64,000 nucleotides of DNA from Winogradskyella wichelsiae (lineage in GTDB: Bacteria; Bacteroidota; Bacteroidia; Flavobacteriales; Flavobacteriaceae), in the NCBI RefSeq assembly GCF_013403925.1, contig NZ_JABFDJ010000002.1:558001-622000 (forward strand). Reading direction: 5' to 3'. Both the position numbers and the translations under genes were made by a program. Each line of letters opens with the position of its first letter. Within the stretch, counting starts at the first letter, position 1. Below, piece after piece: positions 1 to 8,686 of this stretch. Below the pieces are notes generated by a model that saw nothing but the letters and a program-made list of their open reading frames with translations, searched no databases and was not told where the DNA came from.

Positions 1-655
1 TTCTTTAGAAGATGCTGATGTAGGTGCTAATGCTTTAACAAGCCCGTATACTAGTGGAGGAGAAACAATCTATGTTAGGGCAGAAGATGCAACAACAGGA
101 TGTTACGAAACCACATCATTCAACTTAGTAATTAACGTTGTACCATTAGCTAGCTTTGACCCTCAATACAATTATATTGTATGTCCAGAAGCAACATCAC
201 CAATTACAATTGGTATTGCACCAGAGAATTTCACAGCAACGGATGTTACAATAAGTTGGGAATTTAATGGAGTTTCTGTTCCTGGAAATGGTTTAACCTT
301 AGATACCGTTTTATTAGCAGGTGATTATACAGCTATAATAGAATTTAACAATTCTACTTGTACAAACCCAATCACTATAACAGTTGAACAAGCTGAAATT
401 TGTGAATTCCCAGAAGGTATCTCACCAAACAATGATGGTAAGAATGACGCTTTTGATCTTAGAGCCTTTGATGTTACTAAGCTAGAAATCTTTAACAGAT
501 ATGGCACTAAAGTATACTCTAAAAACAACTATACTAACGAGTGGAAAGGTCAAACAGATGATGGTGAAGAGTTACCAGTTGGTACTTATTTCTACACCGT
601 TATTTATGAAGGTGGAGCAAAGTCTAAAAGTGCTTGGGTATATATTAACAGATAA
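1..655 (+). CDS. 3' end of a T9SS-exported surface adhesin, type B sorting domain (partial)
   Basis: The reading frame is open from base 2 to the TAA at 653-655, giving the last 217 residues of a protein that begins upstream of the window. The visible part has beta-rich, Ig/PKD-like repeats and ends in a gliding-motility-type C-terminal domain (CHU_C): 'ISPNNDGKNDAFDL', then 'LEIFNRYGTKVY', then 'LPVGTYFYTVIY'. In this family that domain is the type B signal that sends very large adhesins such as SprB through the type IX secretion system. A PorP/SprF gene starts 29 bases downstream, the usual partner arrangement, so the pair probably works together at the outer membrane. Size and substrate cannot be judged from the fragment. 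Confidence 0.9.
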   Translation, partial: SLEDADVGANALTSPYTSGGETIYVRAEDATTGCYETTSFNLVINVVPLASFDPQYNYIVCPEATSPITIGIAPENFTATDVTISWEFNGVSVPGNGLTLDTVLLAGDYTAIIEFNNSTCTNPITITVEQAEICEFPEGISPNNDGKNDAFDLRAFDVTKLEIFNRYGTKVYSKNNYTNEWKGQTDDGEELPVGTYFYTVIYEGGAKSKSAWVYINR

Positions 656-684
656 TTAAATAACAGAATCAACTACTAATTATA

Positions 685-1590
685 ATGAAAAAACTCACTA
701 TTATAGCGGTCTTGCTTTTAGCATTTAAAATGCACGGACAACAAGACCCTCAGTACACGCAGTACATGTATAATATGAACATAGTCAATCCTGCTTATGC
801 AGGATCAAAAGAAAATCTTTCTTTTGGACTATTGTACAGAACCCAATGGACAAAAATTGATGGAGGTCCAGAAACAGGAACATTTTTTGGACACTCTCCA
901 ATAGGTAATAACATGGGATTAGGTGTCTCTGTAATTGCAGACAACATAGGACCTGTAAAGGAAACCAATGCTTATGTAGATCTGTCTTACACCTTAAATT
1001 TAGGTGGTGAACACAAACTAGCTTTTGGTATTAAAGCTGGTGCGACATTCCATGATATAGGATTAACGGACTTAGAGGTTATTGATCCTACTGATGATTT
1101 TTTCTCACAAGACATTAATACAACGACTCCTAACTTTGGGGCAGGATTCTTTTACTACACAGATAAGTATTACGTATCGTTATCTGCACCAAACTTATTA
1201 TCATCAGTTCATTTAGATGATAATGGTACTAAAATAGGTTCAGAGACACAGCATTACTTTTTAACTGGTGGTTATGTATTTGATCTTTCACCAAATACAG
1301 AACTTAAACCTTCTGTAATGGTAAAATCTGCTTTTGATGCACCAACGTCTTTTGATGTTAACTTAAATGCTAGATTTTTTAAGAAGTTTGAAATTGGAGC
1401 ATCTTATAGATTAGATGATTCGTTTTCTGGGTTAGTAAACTTTGCAGTTACACCTTCTGTTAGAATTGGTTATGCTTACGATGCTATAACTTCCGACATT
1501 AAAGAATATGCCTCTGCATCACACGAGATCATGTTATTATTCGATCTTAATTTCCCGAAACGTGTTTCTCGTTCACCAAGATACTTTTAA
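685..1590 (+). CDS. PorP/SprF-family type IX secretion outer-membrane protein
   Basis: 301 residues with an N-terminal signal peptide ending near Gln-Gln-Asp at 19-21. The family hallmark follows at once: 'QDPQYTQYMYNMNIVNPAYAG'-type sequence at about residues 20-41, then alternating beta-strand segments to an aromatic C-terminus ('SPRYF'). This is typical of the PorP/SprF outer-membrane beta barrels. PorP/SprF proteins are needed for export or anchoring of type-B-tagged adhesins. Here the gene follows such an adhesin by 29 bases and precedes an OmpA-family gene by 20 bases, so the three are probably one transcript. Flavobacteria carry many paralogues, each next to its own adhesin, so this is most likely the dedicated partner of the upstream gene rather than a general secretin. 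Confidence 0.92.
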   Translation: MKKLTIIAVLLLAFKMHGQQDPQYTQYMYNMNIVNPAYAGSKENLSFGLLYRTQWTKIDGGPETGTFFGHSPIGNNMGLGVSVIADNIGPVKETNAYVDLSYTLNLGGEHKLAFGIKAGATFHDIGLTDLEVIDPTDDFFSQDINTTTPNFGAGFFYYTDKYYVSLSAPNLLSSVHLDDNGTKIGSETQHYFLTGGYVFDLSPNTELKPSVMVKSAFDAPTSFDVNLNARFFKKFEIGASYRLDDSFSGLVNFAVTPSVRIGYAYDAITSDIKEYASASHEIMLLFDLNFPKRVSRSPRYF

Positions 1591-1610
1591 TCAGTTAAGC
1601 TAAAACAATT

Positions 1611-3524
1611 ATGAAAAACTTTAATACATTATTACTTATTACGTTGATGAGTGGCTTTTGCTTAACTGCTCAAAACAGCGACACTAAAAAAGCAGACAAA
1701 CATTTTGACCGGTACGAATTTGTAAAGGCTGTAGATGATTATAATAAACTTGTTGAAAAAGGAAAAGCAGACAGCTATGTTTACGGACAATTAGCAGAAA
1801 GCTATTATAATATTTTCAATACAGTAGAAGCAGAACGTTGGTATGCTAAAGCTTTAGAGACTTCAAACGATCCAGAAATGGTTTTTAAATACTCGCAAAT
1901 GCTTAAAGCAAATGGTAAGTATGAAGCATCTAATACCCAAATGGATAAATTTGCAACAATGCGTCCTGCAGATAACAGAGCTACAGCATATAGAGCGAAC
2001 CCTGATTACCTTCCTAAAATTTTAGAACAAGGTAAAAAGTTTAATGTTCAGAATGCAGATTATAACTCTGAGCAATCTGACTTTGGTGGGGTAATGAATG
2101 ATGGTAAATTATACATTACTTCTGGTCGTAACGACAATAGAAAAAACTATGGATGGAACGATCAACCATTTTTAGATATCTATACCATTACTAAAAACAC
2201 AGACGGATCTTCTCAAGAAGCTACGTTAGCTAATGATGAGATTAATACTAAATATCACGAAGGATTAGTTTCTTTCTCACCTGATGGTGAAACAATGTAT
2301 TTCTCTAGAGAGAGCTATTTTGAAAAAGATTATCAAAAAGATTCAATTAGCAGTGCAAGATTTAGTCAACTCTATTTATTTAAAGCGACTAAATTAGGAT
2401 CTGATTGGGATATCGTAGAAAGTTTATCAATTAACAGCGAAAACTATTCCGTTAAAAATCCTTCAGTTAGTCCAGATGGTAAAACAATTTATTTTGCCTC
2501 TAATATGCCTGGTGGATTTGGAAACTTTGATATCTACAAAGCACCTATTAATACAGATGGTACTTTAGGAGAACCTGTTAATATGGGACAAAAAGTAAAT
2601 ACTGAAGCACAAGAAATGTTCCCGTACATTAGTAGTAATAATACATTATACTTTTCTTCAACAGGTCATTTAGGCTTAGGAGGTTTGGATGTCTTCTATA
2701 CTAAAGAAATTGATGGAAAAATGACTACAGTTCGTAATGCAGGTATTCCTATAAACAGTAATGCTGATGATTTTGCATTTATAATTGATGAAGAAAACGA
2801 TAAAGGATTAGTTTCTTCTAATAGATCCGGTGGAAAAGGAAGTGATGATATCTATGAGTTTAAAAAATTACAACCGCTTTGTGATGTATTAGTTAATGCA
2901 ACGGTTTTAGATGATAAAACACGTGAGCCTATTGCAGGTGCAACAGTCGCATTATTTGATGCAGAAGGAAATAAGGTTGTTTCTAAAACAACTAATGCAG
3001 AAGGTCTAGCTGAATTTATGATTGAATGTGAACAAGACACTGAATTAGAAGTTGTAATGGATGGCTTTGACAGCAAGAAAGTACAAGTTAAAGGTTCTAA
3101 TGAAGAAGAAAACAATGTTCAAATTTCTTTAGATCCTATCGAAAAATTAATTTTAGCTGAAACTATAGATTTAGCGCCTATTTATTTCGACTTTGATAAG
3201 TCTAACATTACAGCACAAGCAGCTTTTGAATTAGATAAATTAGTTCAGATAATGAATAAGTATCCTGAATTGAAAATTAATGCAACCTCTCATACAGACT
3301 CTAGAGGACCTGAATCTTATAATACAGGGCTTTCAGATCGTAGAGCAAAAACAACTGTACAGTATGTAATCTCTAAAGGTATTGATGAAGCGCGTATTTC
3401 TGGTGAAGGTAAAGGTGAATCAGAACCTAAAGTAGATTGTTCTGCTGGATGTACTAAAGCACAACACGCTGAAAACAGACGTTCTGAGTTTATTATTGTA
3501 ACTGAAGAAATAATAGCAGAATAA
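1611..3524 (+). CDS. OmpA-family protein with TPR, PD40 propeller and carboxypeptidase-regulatory-like domain (PorE-like architecture)
   Basis: 637 residues. Signal peptide at 1-20. A helical TPR-like region lies at about 25-125 ('KADKHFDRYEFVKAVDDYNK'). A six-bladed PD40/WD40-like region at about 130-415 has repeated 'SFSPDGETMYFSR' and 'SVSPDGKTIYFAS' motifs. A carboxypeptidase-regulatory-like beta domain at about 425-510 contains 'TREPIAGATVALFD', and an OmpA peptidoglycan-binding domain at about 525-635 contains 'YFDFDKSNI' and 'SHTDSRGPESYN'. The order TPR, propeller, CRD, OmpA is that of the T9SS protein PorE, which links outer-membrane components to peptidoglycan. It follows porP/sprF by 20 bases and is followed by a terminator, so it closes the adhesin operon. 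It may be a paralogue dedicated to this adhesin rather than the general PorE. Confidence 0.88.
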   Translation: MKNFNTLLLITLMSGFCLTAQNSDTKKADKHFDRYEFVKAVDDYNKLVEKGKADSYVYGQLAESYYNIFNTVEAERWYAKALETSNDPEMVFKYSQMLKANGKYEASNTQMDKFATMRPADNRATAYRANPDYLPKILEQGKKFNVQNADYNSEQSDFGGVMNDGKLYITSGRNDNRKNYGWNDQPFLDIYTITKNTDGSSQEATLANDEINTKYHEGLVSFSPDGETMYFSRESYFEKDYQKDSISSARFSQLYLFKATKLGSDWDIVESLSINSENYSVKNPSVSPDGKTIYFASNMPGGFGNFDIYKAPINTDGTLGEPVNMGQKVNTEAQEMFPYISSNNTLYFSSTGHLGLGGLDVFYTKEIDGKMTTVRNAGIPINSNADDFAFIIDEENDKGLVSSNRSGGKGSDDIYEFKKLQPLCDVLVNATVLDDKTREPIAGATVALFDAEGNKVVSKTTNAEGLAEFMIECEQDTELEVVMDGFDSKKVQVKGSNEEENNVQISLDPIEKLILAETIDLAPIYFDFDKSNITAQAAFELDKLVQIMNKYPELKINATSHTDSRGPESYNTGLSDRRAKTTVQYVISKGIDEARISGEGKGESEPKVDCSAGCTKAQHAENRRSEFIIVTEEIIAE

Positions 3525-3550
3525 AAAATAAATTTATCTGATAAATAAAA

Positions 3551-3578
3551 AAGCTCTGAAGAAATTCAGAGCTTTTTT
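3551..3578. terminator. Bidirectional intrinsic terminator
   Basis: A perfect 10-bp stem (3551-3560 with 3565-3574, loop GAAA) is flanked by an A-run on the left and a T-run on the right. It lies 26 bases after the OmpA gene and directly before the stop codon of the convergent minus-strand lipoprotein gene, so it can end transcription from both sides. Confidence 0.85.
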
Positions 3579-3580
3579 AT

Positions 3581-4129
3581 TTATCGTAAACGAAAACCTT
3601 TAGCTGCCCACCAAGGATGTAATTCTATAATTAAACGACCTTCTTTAACCATAGGGTCAGTATGTGCTAAACTGTCTGCGATTTTTAGTGTAGGAACATT
3701 ATAAATTGTAACACCCTTAATAGCACTATCACCATCCAAAGGTCCCGAAATATCAGCATATCCTAAATCATACATTTTAGATAAATGTGCTAGATGTTCT
3801 TCTTGTAGTAAAACAGCTTCCTCTTCATTCTGATTTCTAATAGGTCCCTCCTTAAGAAATGCCATAAAATACTGTTGCATTAGAATTGTATCCTTCGTCT
3901 TAGGATCAACATAATCAAATACCTCATAACCTTCTCTAACTAACTTTTTCTTTAAAGCACTAACAGACAGTTCTTTCTCTTTCAACACATCAGCAACTTC
4001 TTTACCACTTTCATCAGCATTAAAAACACTCGGAACCTGAGCTTTAGTCTCAGTACTAGTTTCATTTTTACAACTTAAAAAGCTATAAAAAATTATAGCC
4101 ACTAATAAAATGTGCTTTACTCTTACCAT
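3581..4129 (-). CDS. YciI-like domain lipoprotein
   Basis: 182 residues. The N-terminus is a lipoprotein signal with lipobox 'FYSFLSC' (Cys about 20), then a low-complexity linker rich in Thr, Glu and Lys. The C-terminal 100 residues resemble the YCII fold: 'MAFLKEGP', 'QEEHLAHL', 'GPLDGD' and a late 'DPMVKEGRLIIELHPWW' segment. YCII domains are small alpha/beta proteins related to muconolactone isomerase, usually cytosolic, with a His-Asp pair suspected in catalysis. The start overlaps the end of the upstream CYTH gene by 7 bases, so the two are co-translated. Enzyme activity is unknown. The periplasmic or outer-membrane location is inferred from the lipobox. Confidence 0.75.
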   Translation of the reverse strand: MVRVKHILLVAIIFYSFLSCKNETSTETKAQVPSVFNADESGKEVADVLKEKELSVSALKKKLVREGYEVFDYVDPKTKDTILMQQYFMAFLKEGPIRNQNEEEAVLLQEEHLAHLSKMYDLGYADISGPLDGDSAIKGVTIYNVPTLKIADSLAHTDPMVKEGRLIIELHPWWAAKGFRLR

Positions 4130-4590
4130 AATTTATAAGGATTTTTACTTAATAATGAATTATAATATTTTACATCACCTGTAACTTCTTCACCTATCCA
4201 ACTTGGTTTATTATAAGATTCATTTTCAGAAATTAATTCAACCTCTGCAACAATTAAACCTTCATTATCGCCATAAAATTCATCAATTTCAAAAATATGA
4301 TCGTTAGCTTTCACCTCGTAGCGTCGCTTATCAATTATACCTGGCTCGCAAAGCTTTAATAAGCTTTCTGCTTCTGCTTCAGAGATTTCTTTCTCCCACT
4401 CAAATCGAGAGAGTCCATTTGCTGAAGACTTACCCTTCACCGTTATATAACCAAGCTCCTCTTTTAATCTTATACGCACAGTCCGTTCTTTATCACTATT
4501 TAAAAACCCTTGCTTAATCTTATAACTCTTAAAAGCTTCCGATTTAAAATCATTAGAAGTCACTAAAAATTTTCGTTCAATTTCCACCAT
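4123..4590 (-). CDS. CYTH domain protein (triphosphate tunnel metalloenzyme family)
   Basis: 155 residues beginning with the family signature ExExK: 'EIERKFLV' at residues 3-10. Conserved basic and acidic strand motifs follow ('RTVRIRLKEELGYITVKG', 'FEWEKEIS', 'IDKRRYEV', 'FEIDEFYGDNEGLIVAEVEL'). This is the pattern of the YgiF/NE1496-like CYTH proteins, which bind triphosphates and divalent metals inside a beta tunnel. Family members hydrolyse inorganic triphosphate or make cAMP. Length and motif spacing fit the short bacterial tripolyphosphatase type, so adenylate cyclase activity is less likely. It shares a transcript with the YciI-like lipoprotein, overlapping it by 7 bases, and is divergent from dinB. 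Confidence 0.85.
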   Translation of the reverse strand: MVEIERKFLVTSNDFKSEAFKSYKIKQGFLNSDKERTVRIRLKEELGYITVKGKSSANGLSRFEWEKEISEAEAESLLKLCEPGIIDKRRYEVKANDHIFEIDEFYGDNEGLIVAEVELISENESYNKPSWIGEEVTGDVKYYNSLLSKNPYKLW

Positions 4591-4631
4591 TTTTTTACCT
4601 GTAAATACAACAATGTTATTTTATTAATTAT

Positions 4632-4663
4632 AATCTCTTCATAGAGATTCCTGCAACCGCAGG
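4632..4663. other. Two adjacent small hairpins in the CYTH/dinB divergent region
   Basis: Stem 1 is AATCTC/GAGATT (4632-4637 with 4644-4649). Stem 2 is CCTGC/GCAGG (4650-4654 with 4659-4663, loop AACC). They abut with no gap and end 18 bases before the dinB start. Neither has a T-run, so they are not terminators. They could be operator half-sites or 5'-leader structure for dinB. Confidence 0.4.
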
Positions 4664-4681
4664 ATTTCATAAATTTACAGT

Positions 4682-5791
4682 ATGCTAAGCGATTTACCAA
4701 TAAGAAAGATAATTCATGTAGATATGGATGCATTTTATGCGTCTGTTGCTCAATTGGACAATCCTGAACTTAAAGGAAAAGCCATCGCTGTTGGCGGAGG
4801 AGGAAAAAGAGGCGTTATTAGCGCAGCCAGCTATGAAGCCCGAAAATTCGGAGTAAAAAGTGCCATGTCGGGTAGATTAGCTATTAAACTCTGCCCACAT
4901 TTAATTTTTGTTAAAACAGATTTTGAACGTTACTCAAAAATATCGCAACAAATAAGAAGTATATTTTTAGATTACACAGATTTAGTTGAACCGTTATCAC
5001 TAGATGAAGCTTACCTAGATGTTACTCAAAATAAAAAAGGCCTTTACAGCGCTTCATTAATAGCTGAAGAGATAAGAGCAAGGATATATAAAGAAGTGGG
5101 CTTAACCGCTTCCGCAGGCATCTCTATAAATAAATTTATAGCTAAGGTTGCTAGTGATTACAACAAACCTAATGGACAAAAAACGGTAAACCCTGAAGAT
5201 GTACTGCCTTTTCTAGAAGAATTAGATATTAGAAAATTTTATGGTGTAGGTAAAGTAACAGCAGAAAAAATGTACCAAAAAGGGATTTTTACAGGAAAAG
5301 ACTTAAAAATAAAGTCGATAGATTACTTAAGTGAGAATTTTGGAAAATCTGGTCGGTACTATTATAACGTTGTACGAGGTATTCATACAAGCGAAGTAAA
5401 ACCAAATCGGATTCGTAAATCGTTAGCTGCAGAACGCACCTTCAGTGAAAATCTCTCATCTGAAATTTTTATGCTTGAAAAACTTGAGCATATTGCTGAA
5501 GAAGTATCTAAACGCTTACAAAAAAGTGATGTTTCAGGAAAAACAATAACCCTTAAAATAAAATATAGTGATTTTACTTTGCAAACTCGAAGTAAAACTT
5601 TGCCCTATTTTGTGAAAGAAGCTTCAATTATACTCGAAACAGCAAAAGATTTATTATATCAGAACAAGCTGAATAACTCCGTAAGACTACTTGGTATTTC
5701 ATTATCTAATTTAAATACTAACACCAAAGTTCCTAAACAAGATTTAGTAGATAACAAATCAATTAGTGTACAATTAAAGTTTCAGTTTTAA
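4682..5791 (+). CDS. dinB: DNA polymerase IV (Y-family translesion polymerase)
   Basis: 369 residues, a normal Pol IV length. Palm catalytic residues are visible: D14 in 'IIHVDMDAFYASV' and D108-E109 in 'LSLDEAYLDV'. Further marks are 'SAASYEARKFGVKSAM' in the fingers, 'SAGISINKFIAKVASDYNKP' before the thumb, and a C-terminal little-finger domain ending in 'QLKFQF', which resembles a sliding-clamp-binding tail. Y-family enzymes copy past damaged bases with low fidelity. The gene stands alone, divergent from the CYTH/lipoprotein pair and convergent with pyk. A weak -7-like sequence at 4670-4677 lies so close to the ATG that a transcript from it would be nearly leaderless. The true promoter is not clear. 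Confidence 0.96.
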   Translation: MLSDLPIRKIIHVDMDAFYASVAQLDNPELKGKAIAVGGGGKRGVISAASYEARKFGVKSAMSGRLAIKLCPHLIFVKTDFERYSKISQQIRSIFLDYTDLVEPLSLDEAYLDVTQNKKGLYSASLIAEEIRARIYKEVGLTASAGISINKFIAKVASDYNKPNGQKTVNPEDVLPFLEELDIRKFYGVGKVTAEKMYQKGIFTGKDLKIKSIDYLSENFGKSGRYYYNVVRGIHTSEVKPNRIRKSLAAERTFSENLSSEIFMLEKLEHIAEEVSKRLQKSDVSGKTITLKIKYSDFTLQTRSKTLPYFVKEASIILETAKDLLYQNKLNNSVRLLGISLSNLNTNTKVPKQDLVDNKSISVQLKFQF

Positions 5792-5818
5792 ACTTTAATA
5801 CACCATTATCTACAAAAT

Positions 5819-5859
5819 AAAAAAGCTGATATAGTGAAAATGTAAATCTCTATATCAGC
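5819..5859 (-). terminator. Intrinsic terminator of the pyk operon
   Basis: On the minus strand a perfect 10-bp stem (5850-5859 with 5825-5834, 15-base loop) is followed by a T-run extending to about 5819. It lies just after the pyk stop codon and also faces the end of dinB. Confidence 0.8.
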
Positions 5860-5880
5860 CTATATTAAATTATTGATACA

Positions 5881-7320
5881 TTAAAAGCTACAGTTCTCAA
5901 TTTCGCTAACTCTTAAAGTATTCACCATACCTTTATCTTGTATTGGCATCGCTGCTAAACTAATAAGCATATCACCTACTTCAGCATAACCTTTTTTACA
6001 AGCTATGGCATTTACATCTTCAATAGTTTCATCTGTACTTACAAACTTATCATAGTAGAATGCAGTAACACCCCATAATAAACTTAATTGATTTAAGATA
6101 CGACGGTTTGAAGTAAACACTAAAATATGAGCTGATGGTCTCCATGCAGAAATTTGAAATGCTGTATATCCACTATTTGTTAATGTAGATATCGCTTTTG
6201 CATTAATTTCATTTGCCATGTTAGCTGCATGATAGCAGATTGCTTTGGTAATGTAACGTTTTGTACGAATATGTGGTGGAGATTGTGGCACTTCAATAAG
6301 TGGTGAATCTTCAACACTACGGATAATATTAGACATCTGACGAATAACCTGTACTGGATACTGACCAACAGAGGTTTCACCAGATAACATTACAGCATCA
6401 GCACCATCCATAACAGAATTGGCAACATCATTAACTTCTGCACGTGTTGGTGTTAAGCTTGTAATCATTGTCTCCATCATTTGAGTTGCAATAATTACGG
6501 GTATTCTAGCACGTTTAGCTCTAAGTACTAATTGCTTTTGAATTAATGGAACTTCCTCTGCAGGAATTTCAACACCTAAATCTCCACGAGCTACCATTAA
6601 ACCATCACAATATGCAACAATTTTGTCAATGTTCTCAACTGCTTCTGGTTTTTCAATTTTAGCAATAATTGGAATTTTATGTGCACTATGCTCACTAATC
6701 AACTTTTCAAGTTGCATTAAATCTTCAGCGTGACGTACAAAAGATAAAGCAATCCAATCTACTTCTTGACCAATAGCGAAGATAGCATCTTCAATATCTT
6801 TTTCTGTTAATGCAGGTTGAGAAATATCTGTATTAGGAAGGTTTACACCTTTTTTAGATTTTAACGGTCCACCTTGAATAACTTTGGCTTTTACTTCAGT
6901 TTTCTTATCTGTAGATACAACTTCAAAAATTAATTTTCCATCATCCAATAAAATACGTTCTCCTGGTTTTGCATCTTGAGGAAATCTATCATAGGTCATA
7001 AAAACACGATCCTTAGTTCCTTCAAAACGTTCTCCTGTTGCAAAAATAATTTCGTCGCCTTCGTTTACAACAACATCCTCTTTCATAACTCCAACACGCA
7101 ACTTAGGACCTTGAAGGTCTCCTAAAATTGACGCATTGTAACCAAACTCTTCGTTCAGTTCTCTAATCATTTTAATACGTTCTTCTACATCTGCATAATC
7201 TGCATGAGAGAAGTTAATTCTAAATACATTTGCACCTTCATCTAGCATTGCTTTTAATACTGCTTTGCTACTTGTTGCTGGTCCTAATGTGGCTACTATT
7301 TTTGTTTTCTTGTGTGACAT
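5881..7320 (-). CDS. pyk: Pyruvate kinase
   Basis: 479 residues, full length. It converts phosphoenolpyruvate and ADP to pyruvate and ATP, the last step of glycolysis. Visible family motifs: 'KIVATLGPATSS' at the N-terminus, 'NVFRINFSHADY', the active-site 'IPIIAKIEKPEAVENI' (proton-shuttle Lys), 'GDLGVEIPAEEVP', and 'TRAEVNDVANSVMDGADAVM' with 'LSGETSVGQYPV'. The regulatory C-terminal domain is present. The start is 4 bases downstream of the IPExxxVDY gene's stop, so the two are co-transcribed, and a terminator follows. This placement after acpP-fabF-rnc is typical of Flavobacteriaceae. Confidence 0.97.
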   Translation of the reverse strand: MSHKKTKIVATLGPATSSKAVLKAMLDEGANVFRINFSHADYADVEERIKMIRELNEEFGYNASILGDLQGPKLRVGVMKEDVVVNEGDEIIFATGERFEGTKDRVFMTYDRFPQDAKPGERILLDDGKLIFEVVSTDKKTEVKAKVIQGGPLKSKKGVNLPNTDISQPALTEKDIEDAIFAIGQEVDWIALSFVRHAEDLMQLEKLISEHSAHKIPIIAKIEKPEAVENIDKIVAYCDGLMVARGDLGVEIPAEEVPLIQKQLVLRAKRARIPVIIATQMMETMITSLTPTRAEVNDVANSVMDGADAVMLSGETSVGQYPVQVIRQMSNIIRSVEDSPLIEVPQSPPHIRTKRYITKAICYHAANMANEINAKAISTLTNSGYTAFQISAWRPSAHILVFTSNRRILNQLSLLWGVTAFYYDKFVSTDETIEDVNAIACKKGYAEVGDMLISLAAMPIQDKGMVNTLRVSEIENCSF

Positions 7321-7324
7321 CGAT

Positions 7325-7804
7325 TCAAAAAATTAAATGGTCTTTTGATTTTATTTTTAACGGATCTACCGTATAACTTGTTATAATTTGTGGAATATCT
7401 TGCAGTTTGCTAAGGATATTTTTCTCGTTAATGCTCTGAGATTCTTCAGAAATTTTAAGAAAATAATCAACCTTTTTATATTCGGAAATTAAATGAAATG
7501 TTTTGAGTACTTTTTCGTTATCACTAAATAACGTCCCAGAACTATATAGACTATCTTCTTCTTTTTTGCACACATTAGAAATTAAATTCCATAAGATGTA
7601 CTCCGTTTCATTGTCCCATTCAAAAATACTGTATGAGGACTCTAAATATTTAAAATCTATATCTTTTTCCTTACGTTCTAACCTAAGCTCTAAATGCTTA
7701 TTAAGCAAATAAGCAAGTCGATAATCTTCTAATCTACTATGAATTGCTATTAATTTATAGGAATCATCGTAAAAATCATCAACCTGAAGTTTGTGTAAAG
7801 CCAT
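7325..7804 (-). CDS. IPExxxVDY family protein (function unknown)
   Basis: 159 residues, cytosolic, without signal peptide or membrane segment. The family name comes from a short conserved motif. Here it reads 'ISEYKKVDYFL' near residues 104-114, matching I-x-E-x-x-x-V-D-Y with Ser in place of Pro. The rest alternates acidic and aromatic residues ('YKLIAIHSRLEDYRLAYLLN'). The family is found in Bacteroidota between rnc and pyk, as here. No biochemical function is known to me. Co-transcription with pyk (4-base gap) is likely, and a consensus -7 box lies just upstream of the start. Confidence 0.85.
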   Translation of the reverse strand: MALHKLQVDDFYDDSYKLIAIHSRLEDYRLAYLLNKHLELRLERKEKDIDFKYLESSYSIFEWDNETEYILWNLISNVCKKEEDSLYSSGTLFSDNEKVLKTFHLISEYKKVDYFLKISEESQSINEKNILSKLQDIPQIITSYTVDPLKIKSKDHLIF

Positions 7805-7824
7805 TTAATTACAACTTTGAAAAG

Positions 7825-7832
7825 CAAATATA
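7825..7832 (-). promoter_or_regulatory. Candidate promoter -7 box for the IPExxxVDY-pyk pair
   Basis: On the minus strand the sequence TATATTTG matches the Bacteroidota -7 consensus TAnnTTTG exactly, 20 bases before the ATG. No TTG lies at the usual 19-21 base distance upstream (the nearest is 26 bases away), so the call rests on one box. It would give pyk expression independent of acpP-fabF-rnc. Confidence 0.45.
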
Positions 7833-7935
7833 GCACATTAAACGCTTAGTTAGCTTAACAAATAGTTAAGATTCCTTTATATAATTTACGAAAACGTTAT
7901 CGTTAACAACGTTATTTTGAGAATGTTTAAATCGT

Positions 7936-8679
7936 TTAATTACTCTGATTTGTAATCTTATTTTGTAATGCAAAAAAAGCACGTTTAGAAGCTTTTTCTT
8001 CTGCTTTTTTCTTAGAAGTAGCGCGCCCCTTAGAAATTACCTTATCGTTAATCGCTAATTTTACAGAAAAATGCTTTAATTCATCTTTACCTGTATCTTC
8101 ATAGACTTCATAGTTAAAAGTATTCTTCTCTTTCTGACACCATTCTATTAATAGACTTTTATAACTAATAACCTTCCCTTCTAAAGATTCTATATCTACA
8201 TGCGGATTAATAACACGTTTGTAGATAAATTTTTCACAAAAGCCATAGCCTTTATCTAAATAGATCGCGCCAACTAAGGCTTCAAAAAGATTACCATGAA
8301 TATTGTTTCCAAAATTAGAGGTCGGAATCCTACTTTCAACGTAATTTATAAGCCCTAAATCCTCACCTAACTTATTTAGATTTTCTCTACTTACAATTTT
8401 AGAACGCATTTTAGTGAGGTAACCCTCATCACCGTGTGGCACTTCTTTAAACAAATAAGCTCCAATTACAGATCCGAGTATAGCATCACCTACAAACTCT
8501 AGGCGCTCATAATTAATAGGGTTACCTTTACCATCCTTAATATTCATTGAACGATGCGTAAAAGCAGTAATATAGAGTGCTTTAGTCTTAGGCTTAAAGC
8601 CGAGAATTTCTTTGAGTTGAATAAAAAAATTCCCGTCTTCTTGAGAGCGGGAATTTAATATGTTACGAATGAAGCTCAT
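7936..8679 (-). CDS. rnc: Ribonuclease III
   Basis: 247 residues. It cleaves double-stranded RNA in rRNA and mRNA maturation. The N-terminal nuclease domain has the signature 'NYERLEFVGDAILG' (E61 and D65 among the metal-binding acidic residues) and the second acidic set in 'NLFEALVGAIYLDKGY'. A C-terminal double-stranded-RNA-binding domain starts near residue 175 ('SYKSLLIEWCQKE') and ends 'GRATSKKKAEEKASKRAF'. The start is 7 bases after the fabF stop, so rnc belongs to the acpP-fabF transcript. Confidence 0.96.
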   Translation of the reverse strand: MSFIRNILNSRSQEDGNFFIQLKEILGFKPKTKALYITAFTHRSMNIKDGKGNPINYERLEFVGDAILGSVIGAYLFKEVPHGDEGYLTKMRSKIVSRENLNKLGEDLGLINYVESRIPTSNFGNNIHGNLFEALVGAIYLDKGYGFCEKFIYKRVINPHVDIESLEGKVISYKSLLIEWCQKEKNTFNYEVYEDTGKDELKHFSVKLAINDKVISKGRATSKKKAEEKASKRAFFALQNKITNQSN

Positions 8680-8686
8680 TCGGGAT

